NCBI GenBank assembly: GCA_946184715.1
Contig: CAMHGU010000015.1
Location: forward strand, 1 to 20,696
Direction of reading: 5' to 3'
DNA: 20,696 nt
Origin: an uncultured bacterium
Lineage (GTDB): Bacteria; Bacteroidota; Bacteroidia; Bacteroidales; Muribaculaceae
This document shows positions 7,304 to 17,900 of this stretch, piece by piece. Under the pieces are notes generated by a model that worked only from the letters and a program-made list of their open reading frames with translations, was not told the origin of the DNA and did no database searches. The position numbers were made by a program, and so were the translations under genes. Each line of letters opens with the position of its first letter. The stretch's first letter is position 1.

Positions 7304-7316
7304 GGAATCGGATTCC
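7304..7316. repeat. Short odd palindrome
   Basis: GGAATC-G-GATTCC is a perfect 6-bp inverted repeat around one base, about 100 bp upstream of the DUF349 promoter. It could be an operator half-site pair or a chance match. Confidence 0.25.
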
Positions 7317-7330
7317 CGCGGCCGAAGGCA

Positions 7331-7388
7331 CGGGCTTTCGCAATATAGCGCGAAGCCCGCCGGGCGGTAATCGCTCAGGCGGGCTTCG
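7331..7388 (-). terminator. Terminator of the giant-gene operon, with an alternative hairpin
   Basis: CGAAGCCCGCC (7351-7361) and GGCGGGCTTCG (7378-7388) form a perfect 11-bp GC-rich stem with a 16-nt loop, 27 bp beyond the stop of the leucine-rich-repeat gene on the minus strand. The same central arm can instead pair with CGGGCTTTCG (7331-7340), with one bulged base, so two mutually exclusive hairpins are possible. There is no T-run. Confidence 0.6.
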
Positions 7389-7415
7389 GCGTAGAGGCCT
7401 CAGCTTGACGGCCGC

Positions 7416-8960
7416 TTACCGCACAATCACTTTATCGTTGCCTCTGATGTAGATGCCGGGGGCAGTGATGTCGCTGACGCGCCGGCCGTGCAGGTCGTAG
7501 CAATCGGTTGGCCGCCCTTGCTCATCGGGGGTGACGCGCTCCACCGCTGTGACAGGGTCGCTGGGCAACTGAAGGGGGAAGACATCGAAAAATTCCGACT
7601 TGCCGCCGTCAACGAATGGCTCATAATATGCTGCTTTGAGCCTTATGCCGGCAGCGCCGGTGTCCACTTTGGCGCGCGTGATGGCGCTGAAGGGATAATA
7701 GCCGCTATATACCAAATTAGGCACGTTGCCGCCTTCGTACAAGGTGTATTTCACGGCGAAACCGCCCTTGAACCTATTGGGCGCGGGCATATAGAAATCG
7801 TCGCCGCCGCCATATACGGTCCAGTCGTAGGAGGCCAATTCCTGCGGTTTGGGCTGCACAAAGGCGTAGGTCCGGCCATCGGTAGCCACCTGGCTGCGAC
7901 CCATAAGCGACGCGGGGATATAGACGTTGGGGGTGTAGGCCGCAGCAGCGCCCTTTACGGGTGCCGATGTCACCTCTATCACCGGGTTGACTTTATCGCG
8001 CAGCACTCCGGTAACCGACTCTCCGCCGAGCTTATAGCCTGTAAACGACCCTGCTGAGGACAGACCGGTAAGGGCCACCCAATTCGACTGGTCGTAAACG
8101 CCGGCCCGAGCGGCCATCAGTGATGTGGTGGCGATGAAGTCCACCTCGCCGTTGTAGACACGGTCGGGGGTGAGCCAGTGATTGTCGTCCTTGGCCAAGA
8201 GGCTGCCCTGTGCATCGACGTGCACGGCCGTGAGGTCATCGCTGATGGTGTAAGTGCGCCCCACTACCCCGAAGTTAACAATCCACCACAACGGATAAGA
8301 GGTATCGTCCTCTTCGATAGCGCCGAGCCACGCTTCAAATTTGCCGGAGCTGACGTAGCGGGCGCGCGTGCCGCTTGGCACCCGAATTACGGTGTGCTCG
8401 TTGGTGTTGAACTCTATACCACCGTGAGGCTCAACGGCGGGAGTGTTGTAAACGCCATCGACCCACGCAAAGGCATCAAGCTGCGCCGTTTCGGTCATTA
8501 GGAAATAGGCATCGGTGACTCCGGTGCAGTGCATAAACGCCTTATCGTCGATGCGGGTCACCGTGGAGGGGATTACGATGAACGAAAGGCTTTGGCAGAA
8601 GGAGAAAGCCTCTTGCCCTATGAATTCCAGCCCCTCGGGGAGGATTACCGTAGAGAGCGAAGAGCATCGGCTGAAGGCGTTCTGCTCTATGGTGGTAATG
8701 CCCGGGTCGATGCGCAGCGTGGTGATATCGCTGTTGTCCTCAAAGGCGAACTCCCCCACCCCGTACACATCGAGGTCATTGACCACGGCTCGAATATGGA
8801 GCGACTCTATATGGGTCGTACCGTCCCAGCCGGCGGCATAATAGGCGCTCTCCGCGGTTGACCAGCGATACTCCACGCCGTCGACGATCACGTCGTCGGC
8901 GGCACGGAGCGCTGCTGATGTCAGCAAGAGTGCTGTGATAGCTATTGCATATCGGTTCAT
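7416..8960 (-). CDS. Secreted BspA-like leucine-rich-repeat protein
   Basis: A 514-residue exported protein. Residues 1-20 are a Sec signal peptide with probable cleavage at LRA|AD. Residues of about 48-165 contain leucine-rich repeats of the BspA/LRR_5 type, with the recurrent pattern I-x-x-x-A-F-x-x-C-x-x-L-x-x-V-x-L-P. Such repeats are common in surface proteins of mucosal bacteria and often bind host or microbial partners. The middle 280 residues are beta-rich and unrecognised. The last 33 residues have YDLHGRRV, then GIYIRG, then a basic KVIVR end, a pattern related to but shorter than the T9SS type A sorting domain. The start overlaps the stop of the giant gene by 4 bp (ATGA), so the two are translationally coupled. 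A strong hairpin closes the operon downstream. Confidence 0.87.
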   Translation of the reverse strand: MNRYAIAITALLLTSAALRAADDVIVDGVEYRWSTAESAYYAAGWDGTTHIESLHIRAVVNDLDVYGVGEFAFEDNSDITTLRIDPGITTIEQNAFSRCSSLSTVILPEGLEFIGQEAFSFCQSLSFIVIPSTVTRIDDKAFMHCTGVTDAYFLMTETAQLDAFAWVDGVYNTPAVEPHGGIEFNTNEHTVIRVPSGTRARYVSSGKFEAWLGAIEEDDTSYPLWWIVNFGVVGRTYTISDDLTAVHVDAQGSLLAKDDNHWLTPDRVYNGEVDFIATTSLMAARAGVYDQSNWVALTGLSSAGSFTGYKLGGESVTGVLRDKVNPVIEVTSAPVKGAAAAYTPNVYIPASLMGRSQVATDGRTYAFVQPKPQELASYDWTVYGGGDDFYMPAPNRFKGGFAVKYTLYEGGNVPNLVYSGYYPFSAITRAKVDTGAAGIRLKAAYYEPFVDGGKSEFFDVFPLQLPSDPVTAVERVTPDEQGRPTDCYDLHGRRVSDITAPGIYIRGNDKVIVR

Positions 8961-11900
8961 TGTTTAACTATTCGCTTGGTGACTTGACCGCCATCAGTGC
9001 CGGTAGCAATCACGAAGTAAACACCTGCGGCGAGATGGCTGAGATTGAGCGAAGCTTTGCTGTCGTCAATCTTCTCCAGCTTCTCTACCAAAGCGCCGCT
9101 TGCGGAGTGAACGCGAACCGACTCGAGGGTGCCGCTTGAGCGCACATTAATCATATCGCGCACGAGAGTGGGAGTAATCGTGATGCAGTTGCCATCGACT
9201 CTTACGCCATCGATGCCGGAGACGTTGAGCGTGAAGATCTGCGGGTCATCGAGGTCACCGTAGATGGCGTCGCTGAACCATGCGAGTTTCTCATTGATGG
9301 GCACCACTTGACCGTCGATCTCGGTGGCGAAGGACACTTCGGCACCGGCCTCCTCGGCGTTGCCGGCTATAGTGAGCATATAGTAGCCGTCGTCGGTAGC
9401 TTGTGCCACACCGCGGCACTCATCGCCTATGAAGGCAGCAATGGTGAGGTCGGTCAATTCCTCGTCGCCGTCCATCAGGCGAGCCACTACGTTCATATTG
9501 TCGCTGAACTGATGGTGGTCGATAGGCGTAAACTGCGATTCGGCTTTGATACGGCGGAGGGCGGGAGCGGGCTTGGAACTCTCGGCCACCAGTGAGGGAT
9601 AATGGAACGGGATGGACTCATTACGGGTGGATTTGAAATAGTAGCCCAAGCCCGGCGCCATAGCGACGAGTTCGCCCTCCCACTTGTAACCGTCATAGAT
9701 GGCTACAGCGGTCTTACTCTTAATCATATCGCCACGCACGGGGTTGAAGTCGGCAAAGGCCTCTTCAAGCGAGAGATTGTAGATAGAGAGCGACCCTATC
9801 CAGTTCCAGCCCTGATAGATAATCTGCTCCGTATTGCGAGTGTCGATGCGGTTGCCCGACACGCTTAACGTATAGTCGTCCTTTACCTTAATCTTATACA
9901 GGTTACCCACGGCAAGGGCCTCAAGGCCGTCGCTTACCCACTTCGAGCCGCTGTTCATCGCAAAGCCTTCCTTGCCTTTGACGGTATTGAGCAGGCGGTT
10001 ATGGCCCAGCACGCTCTCGATGTCGGAATGACCTTCTTCGGGCTGCGCGTAGAGCGATATCCAATTCCAGCCGGTGGAGAGGTTAAGTACTTGCTCAATG
10101 CGGTCGCTTGCCATCCACTTCACGGGCTCATCGTAGCTACCCACGAGCTCGTTGGGCCTATACGGGATGTCAATGACTTTGCCGGCCAGCTCGGTCTTGA
10201 CATCGGCGAGTACGATGCCTTGCGAGGCGTCGAAGATTCGGAACTTGACGTTCTTAATCGTGGTGACGTCCTGTATACCATATATGGTCATATTGACGAA
10301 GTAGGCATCGCGGCTTGTCATCAGCTTAGGCGAAGCCACACCGCAACACTTATCGTCGACAAACGCGGCAATCACGCTATGGGTATCGGTGCAGATTCTA
10401 TCCTTGATGTAGATTTGCCCTATGACGTTCATTGAGCTTTCGAAGTCGCCGGGGTTTACGTACCAGTTAGGCTCATTGCCGGTGACCATAATGTGGAGTA
10501 CTATCGGCTCGCAGTAGATGCCGTTGTTGTTGATCGCGTAGATATGCACCGTGTGGTAGCCAAGCGGCGCGCTCTCGAGTATATTGAACCGGAGAGTCTC
10601 GCTGCCGGTCACATTAAGCGTGCCTTCGGGGCGATCGATTTCAATCCACGTGGGCAGCCCTACTATGGTATATTTCTCAGTCTCATTGCCGAGATTGTAA
10701 ATCTCTGCAATGAACGGGAGGCTCATCTGTCGATCCTTCTGGAATTCGGTAATGTCGGCATGCAGATAGAGAGTCTTGAAGTCGGCTCGGGCACTCCAGG
10801 TCACGGTCTCGGAGATATTGTCGGCAATATCGCGCACGTTCTTGACGGTAAATGTTACCATATTGCCGTGCATTCGTGCGGGCGTTGTCTTGATTGTGAA
10901 ATGAATCTCATTGTCGCTTGCCACAAAGTCATAATCGAGATTCTGCCTTACAGGAGCGGCCTTGAGCGGTGGCGAGCTTAAAGCCTGGGTGATTCCGTCG
11001 GCAGTGACTTTACCCACGTTGCCGGCATTGCTCTTAGGCGCGGCATCATCGGTGCTGAACACCGTGATGAGGTTGTGGGCGTCGTCGAGCTTCTTGGCCT
11101 GCATCGGGAAGTAGGCCACAAGTCCCGACGCCGTTACGGTGTCGATCTCATTGTAACGATTCTCCATGATGGTGGCACCATCAATTGATGCGTTCCATAT
11201 ACGGAGCTCATCGATGTCGCCGGTGAAGAAGCGGTCGTTGTAGATTGACGATTTCGGAGTGTTGCGCTTCTGCATTGAGCCCACATAGAACTTGTCGCCG
11301 GCGGGAGCCGGGATATCGTGCTCGGCAATCGACTTGACGGCCTGACCGTCGAGATAAGCCACCGCGCCAATTCCGCGCCTTACGTTGAGGGCGAAGTGGT
11401 GCCACTGCCCGTCGCTGTAGTCTTCGTTGCTCAGCACTATGGGCGTGCCCTCGGTGTCGAGCGACGTCTTGTCTTTGCTGTCGTAAGTGTTAAGCATCAG
11501 CGAGTTGTCGGCGTTGAATGCCACCGAAAGCTTGTCGGTAACCGAGAATAGGGTTTTGCCGCTGTTCTTATCTTTCTGGCCGTTGAACCAGAAGTCGATG
11601 GCGAAGCTATCGGTGTCGCGAGGCGATATGGTGGCGATATCGATAGCCATATTGTGGGCACCGTCGAAGTGGGCGGCGAGGCTCTTGTTCTCGAGATTCC
11701 ATCGCTCGGTGTCGAGGATGAAATTGCGGGAGCGGGCATAATCGGTGACTATGGTACCGTGTCCTTCGTTCATACGCCAGTAGCCTACAAGTCCGGGCAG
11801 ATAAGGAGCTACCACCTCATCTTTCTGAGCCAGTGCTGTATGAACGGGGCGATTTACATCCCAAAGGGCGAGTTCGTTAATGGCTCCGTGCAAGTCTTTG

Positions 11901-14900
11901 CCCACACATAGCCTACCGTTGCCTCTATAGTTGGGCACCGCGTTATCATCGATGAGCATCACCTCTCTGTCTTCATCGGCGAGCAGCAGCGTGAACGAGT
12001 TGCCATTGTCATTGCCTTTGTTGGCGTAGTTGAGCGCGAGGAATACCCAGCGGTCGGCCGGAATCTTCTCGGTCGAGGTCATAACCTTGTCGCCGATAGT
12101 GACCGATGCGCGGCCATCGTCGGTGATGTCGAGCGAGATGTTGTTGCCGGCAGTGCCGTGCTCAAGCAGTGTGCCGCCGCTTGTGCGCTTAAGCCACATA
12201 TTGGCGGCGAAGCTGGTGTTGGCGATTGGCAAGTAAGCTTCGGTGGCAAGTTCATTACCGTTGAGCTGGAGCGATACTTGATGATCCACATAGGCGTCGT
12301 TGAGATAGCCGGTGATGAAGAAGTTGTCGTCCTTGGTAAGGTAGCTCTTGCGTATCGTTTCGTTGAAGCGGAGGAAGATGTCGTCGATGGGCGTGAGCAG
12401 GCCGTTGTTGGGGCTCGCCTGGCCTATGAGCCGCGGGCCGTGGGTGTCGCGCACCACTTCCTGCTCAGGCGTAGAAGCCGTGTATTCTTTGCCTCCAAAC
12501 TGGCAGATGCTCTCGGCCGTGACGTAATAGTATCCGTCGATATCGGGCAGCTGCAGATTGTAGGTGATATTGGGCTTATCGGTGGGCATCAGCGACTGCG
12601 TCTCGGTAGCGTGCCCTTCGCTATAATACTTCTCGTCGGTGAGCCATTCGTGGGCGGTAGTCCACTTGGAGTCGCCGGCGAAGCGATACTTGAGGCGCAC
12701 GCCCTTGAACCCGGTGAAGAGCCGGTCAATATCGCTGATAGTGGCCACAAGCTGGGAGCCGCTCTCCACATCGAGGAGGTTGACGATGTTCTTATCGAGT
12801 TTAAGCGTAACATCGGGAGCCGCGGGCACGAAGTGAACACTGAATTTCACCTCTCCGTATCTCTCAAACGGAGGGCCGCAGGAGCTAAGCAGGTAGAGGG
12901 TAATGTCCTCATAGTCGAGAATGGAGTTGTCGCTTTGCTTGACTGTGATTGTCTTGGTCAGAGGTTGGCCATAGTCAATCCAAAACTCGGAGCCGTTGAG
13001 CAGCGACTGTCCGTCAATCGATATCTGCAGTCCGTCAGGGTTGGATTTGGGGTCAACCAATAGCGTAGCCGAGGTAGAGGCTTCGTGGATTTGGCTCTCG
13101 TTGGCAAGCACCACTTGCAGCTGGGCCTCTCTGCCTGCCGGAATGTCGGGGATGTTGCGTATGGGCATCGAGATCTTCGGGTTGTCGCTCTTCATAGTGG
13201 CGTAGTCGAGCTGGAGGCCGGGGCGGTAATATTTCGTCTTTGTTTCTCCCTCGTAGGGGCAACGAGTCTGGCCTCCGCGGGTGCGAAATATCGGGCCCCA
13301 CCCTCTTGTGGAGTTGTAGATATCGACGGTGTGGGCATTGGCGCGCTGGGTGTCGTTGAGAGTGTAGGAGAAGCGCACGTTGGTCGTTGTCTCATCCACA
13401 CCGTATCGGGTTTGATGATAGCCTATATCGGTGCTTGCCACTAAGAGTATGCCCGCCTTGTCGAGCAGAACTCCGTGCCTTCCTTTATAAGCCACACCGG
13501 TAGAGAAGGTCTCCACAAAGTTATGGACCTCCTTAGTGGAGGAGCCGGTAGTTCTGGTAAAGGAGACGCCGGTCTCAAACGATTCGTTGCCGATTTTAGC
13601 CGACGGGGTGTTGAAGGCTTTAATCTTGTCCTCCTCATTGCTGGCTAATACATTCTTCCATCGTTGAACGATTTCGTTGCACCACATCACGCTGTCGCAG
13701 CCCTCATAGCCTTTAGGGAATCGGGCGTAGTAGCTCGGGCCGTCGAAGCCGGTTTTCGCTTCATCGCCCCACACTTCCTTATCGTTGTTGCTCGAGCCGT
13801 ATTTGGGGTTGTCGGGGGTGAGGAAGGTATAGTAAGTGGCGGTGAGAGGATCCTCTTCGATTTCGCTCTGAGAGTTGATGTGCTTGAGCTTCGAGTCGCG
13901 GGTGCGCTTGATGTTGTCGAAGAGAGTGGTTTCGATATATTTCTGGGAGTATTCGAAGTGAGTTTTGAACTTCTCATCCTGTGTAATCGTCTCCTCCATT
14001 CCTATACCCCACGAGCCGTCGTCGCGCTTGAAGAGGCCCACCTTGTCGGCCGCGCCTATAATATAGTTGGTGGAGAAGCCGATAAACACATCCCCATCGC
14101 GGCCCACATAGACCGGGCTGGAGCTTGTCGATGTGGCTTGACCATTGGTGTAAGTGACCGAGGTGTGGTTATCCCACGTTGTGTTCACATCGTACTTCCA
14201 TAGTGCGGTGTTATCATGGATAACATCGGTAAAAAAGATCTTGAAGAAAGTTGCTATACCGACAGCATTATCGAGAGTGTAACCCATCGGTCGATCCACA
14301 CCTATTTCCGAATTGTTGTGAATACCTCTTACTGTGTAAGTATAATCGCAGGTGATTGTATCGGTAGCCCAGGTGGCCGAAGAGGCATCGCCCGGTGGGT
14401 CGCGCAGCACCATCGTCACGTTGTCGGGCCCGGCGGTTATAAAGTTGTTGCCCGTGGGGATGACGCCGAATACTACACCGGTAAGGCCGTCGCGTCGCCA
14501 CAGCTTAGTCTCGTTGTCGATTACCATTGAGGCGTTCATTTGGCGGGTGTAGGGCTTTGTGAGACTCGGGAGCCCGGCAATCCACTTATAGTTACCTTCG
14601 CCAAGAGAGTCGAGCGGCACTTTTTCGGGATCGAGGCGCACCAGGTCGCCGCGTCGCAGTGTCTGCCCATTGGCGGTGGTATCGACTGCCGAAACGCGAG
14701 CCGCAGTGCCCAGCTCATTGTCGAATGTGATAATTGAATCGCACAGAGCGTCTTTATAAAGCTTACCATTGTCCTTATACTTGTCGTAGTTGACATACGG
14801 CTCATAGGCCTTAATCTTAAAGTTGTAGGTGCGCCCCGTCTGGAATATGGGATAGCCATAGTTATAGGTCACCTTACCCGTGGCTTCGTCGTAGGTGTAG

Positions 14901-17900
14901 AGCGGTAACTTAATATCTTGACCGGCATCGCGCACGGTGATTGTGTCGGTACCGAACGCACCCGCGGGAGCACCCACTTGGCGGATGTCCATCACTGGCT
15001 GGCTCCGATAGGTGAGCAACAGCTTCTTATTGCACTTGAATAGCGTCTTCAACTTTTTGGGAGCGTAGTAAACGGTGTCGGGCATTACGGTATCGCGAGG
15101 GTTGGTGAGGTCGATGGCTGCAATGTTACTGAACTTTTCATCGTTGTTCAACTCCTTGTTATTGGGGAAAGTCACGCTCTCCACACGGTAGCGAATGGGC
15201 GGAACCTTGGCGCAAAACTCCCCGGTTTCCTCATCGGTGGTGATGGTGATATACTTCACATCGTTGACCTTGCCGCCCTTGCGGAAAGAGACGCTTGCGA
15301 TATCGGTGGTGGAGCTTTCCACAGGCACATCTTCAGGATTGGGCTCCCAGGTGACGGTGGTGCCGTCAACCTTCTCAATAGCGTTGAGCATACGCTGTGG
15401 ATGGTCGAGGGCGCTGAGAGTTATCTCAGCCTTCCCTATAGTGTTCTGGCTCACCCCATAGCCGAGCGGTTTCTTCCCCTCGGTCACACCACCGGTGACA
15501 CGCCCTGCGAATATTACGAGCGTATTGTCGAAAAAGTCGATGTGGGTGTCCTCGAGGAATTCATAAGTCTGGCCGTCTCCGGCGGGATATCGGCCGGCGT
15601 TGACAAATGTGTGACCGATGCGGCGGGCCTCGATGTAGTGGTTGCCTATGGGTACCGATATCTCGTATTCACCATTAGCGTCGCTCTCGATCATCTTGCC
15701 GTTTTTGTTGCACGGTGTGCCGTCAATGTAGAAGTTGACACTATCGACGGGGATGGTGGTGCCGGCGTAGCGTATCGTACCCGTAACTTTGAAGCTCGAC
15801 ACGTCGGTGAAATCCATGTTGTTGATAGTGAGCGAAGTGCCGCCTATGAAAGCGGAGCGGCTCGTGGGCGAGAATTGGTGGATGCCCTTGGTGGGAGCTA
15901 CGCTGTAGCGGGTGCCGCTACCGGTAAAGGGGATGCCGCGTATCTCATATTCACCCTTCTCGTTGCTCAGACCGTAGGACGACAGTTGCTCCGCGGTGGG
16001 AATGATGTCGCTCGGGCGCGTGTTCTTGCCCACGATGGCGTGATTACTATTGGGCACGCCACCTGTACGCGAGATGTCGAAGGCATGCTCTTCCAACCCT
16101 TCATCGAAGGTGATATAGGCTTTCAGGCCCTCGGTCTCGCCGCCGATCATGCGATCGGCATCGCGGTCAATCTCCTCGGTGGTCAGAGCGCGGTTCCACA
16201 GGCGCACCTCGTCGATGTTGCCGGTGAAGACGGGGCAGAGCACATAATTGCCGTCGTTTTCCCCTTCAATGGCAATGGTCATATCTTTGAATCGCGGTCC
16301 GAAATGTCCTTCCCACGTGTGGCCATCCTGCCCTGTGAGATAGTATCTGATTGTCTTTGCGCTTTCGGGAATCGTAAACTCCACGCTATATGTATTCCAG
16401 CTGTCGTGGGTGGAATTGTCGTTACATATAGTATAGGTGGCGATGGGCGATTCCGCGTCGCCGAGTATCACTACCCTGACGTTGACCGCGCGCGCCCCCC
16501 ACGGCGCCGACTTATTGACCGAAGCGCGAGCCGCATGCCCCACCATCGTGGCCGGAATGGGGAAATCTTTATAGGCATTAACCTCAAGGTAGCCTGTCGT
16601 GAAATAGCCCTCTCCGAGTGCCCAGCCTATGCCGGTTTTATTATCCAGGGTCCATCCGTCAAATGAGGCTCCGCTCTCGTAGATCTTGTACACTTTGGTT
16701 GAGATATAAGGCAATGGCTGCGGAGTGACATTCTCGGCGTTGACGGCCTTGCGGTTGCCGGCGATGTGCGGGATAATCTGCGAGCCGTTGCTTATGAGCG
16801 ACACTTGCGAGAACTCGCCTGCCGGAATTGCGCCTACTACCGTGCCATCCATCTTCACATCGTATAGGCCTGAAGAGGTGTTATACTCGAGTGTCAGCTT
16901 CTTATTCGTTTCAAAAAGCGTCATCGGCTCGGCTGAGCGAGCGGGGCTTACGTAAAACTGAAGCGTGAACGGCTTACCGGCATCCACCACGTCTTTTGCG
17001 GGAAGGGTGATAGAGTTGCCCGGCTCAAGTACGGCACGGCTGTGGTAGAATTGACCCGCCTTGACATCACTCTCGCAGGTAAGGGTGAGGCGCGCGCCTT
17101 CGACAGCCGTACCTGTTTCGTACTGCACTCGGCCACTTATCGCACCCGATGCGCTGCTGAAGCCCACATCGGTCATAGCGTTGCTAATCACCGAGGAGCC
17201 ATTGTCGCAGTCGGGGGCGTAGGCCACCACCCTATAATCGTAGTAACGACCCGGCTCAGCGGTGGCGTCGGTGTAGGAGTAGTTAGCGCCGGTGCCTTCC
17301 ATCCGCTTGATTGTCATCCAGTCGCCCTTGTTACCTATAAGACGGCGCTGAACGTCGTAGATGGTATTCTCTGTACCCACCTGCTGCGCGGTCCATGTTA
17401 TCTCCACTTCATAGCCTTTGGTTCCTTTAGATGCATAAACCGACTTCACATGCGACTTGCCCAAGACGTGAGCACAAATCGTGTCGCTATAGAGGTGTAT
17501 CTTGTTGTCGGCAAGGTCGAGCTGCAGGAAGTAGCTGTAGAGCGCGCAGGGTGATGCCGGCTTATCATCAGTAAACGATGCCGTGCCGGCACTGCGAGTC
17601 GTAACGACTTCTTTATAGTTGCGGGTGATGTCGCCGGAGGGTTCTATGCGGTGCACCTTGAAAGTGATATCGTTCTCATACTTGGGTATATTGCCGAAGC
17701 TCCAATCGAATTTCACCACATCGGTCACCGTAGTGTCTTGCACCAAGTGCATCGGAACCACGGGCATAGTGGAGGTGCGAACCTCGACGGCGTCAACAAC
17801 AGTCAAAGGTTCCGGATTAGTCGGTATTTTGAAGTCGCTCCACGAGTCTTGCTGCCAGAACACCTCGTAACGGTAGTATTTGCCGTACTCCATACCGTAC

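Noticed and set aside
15401..16666. A 421-codon open frame on the plus strand opposite the giant gene, and similar ones at 12158-13063 and 3851-4933
   Set aside because: They have no recognisable motif, signal or promoter, and lie opposite well-supported genes in a high-GC region where such shadows are common.
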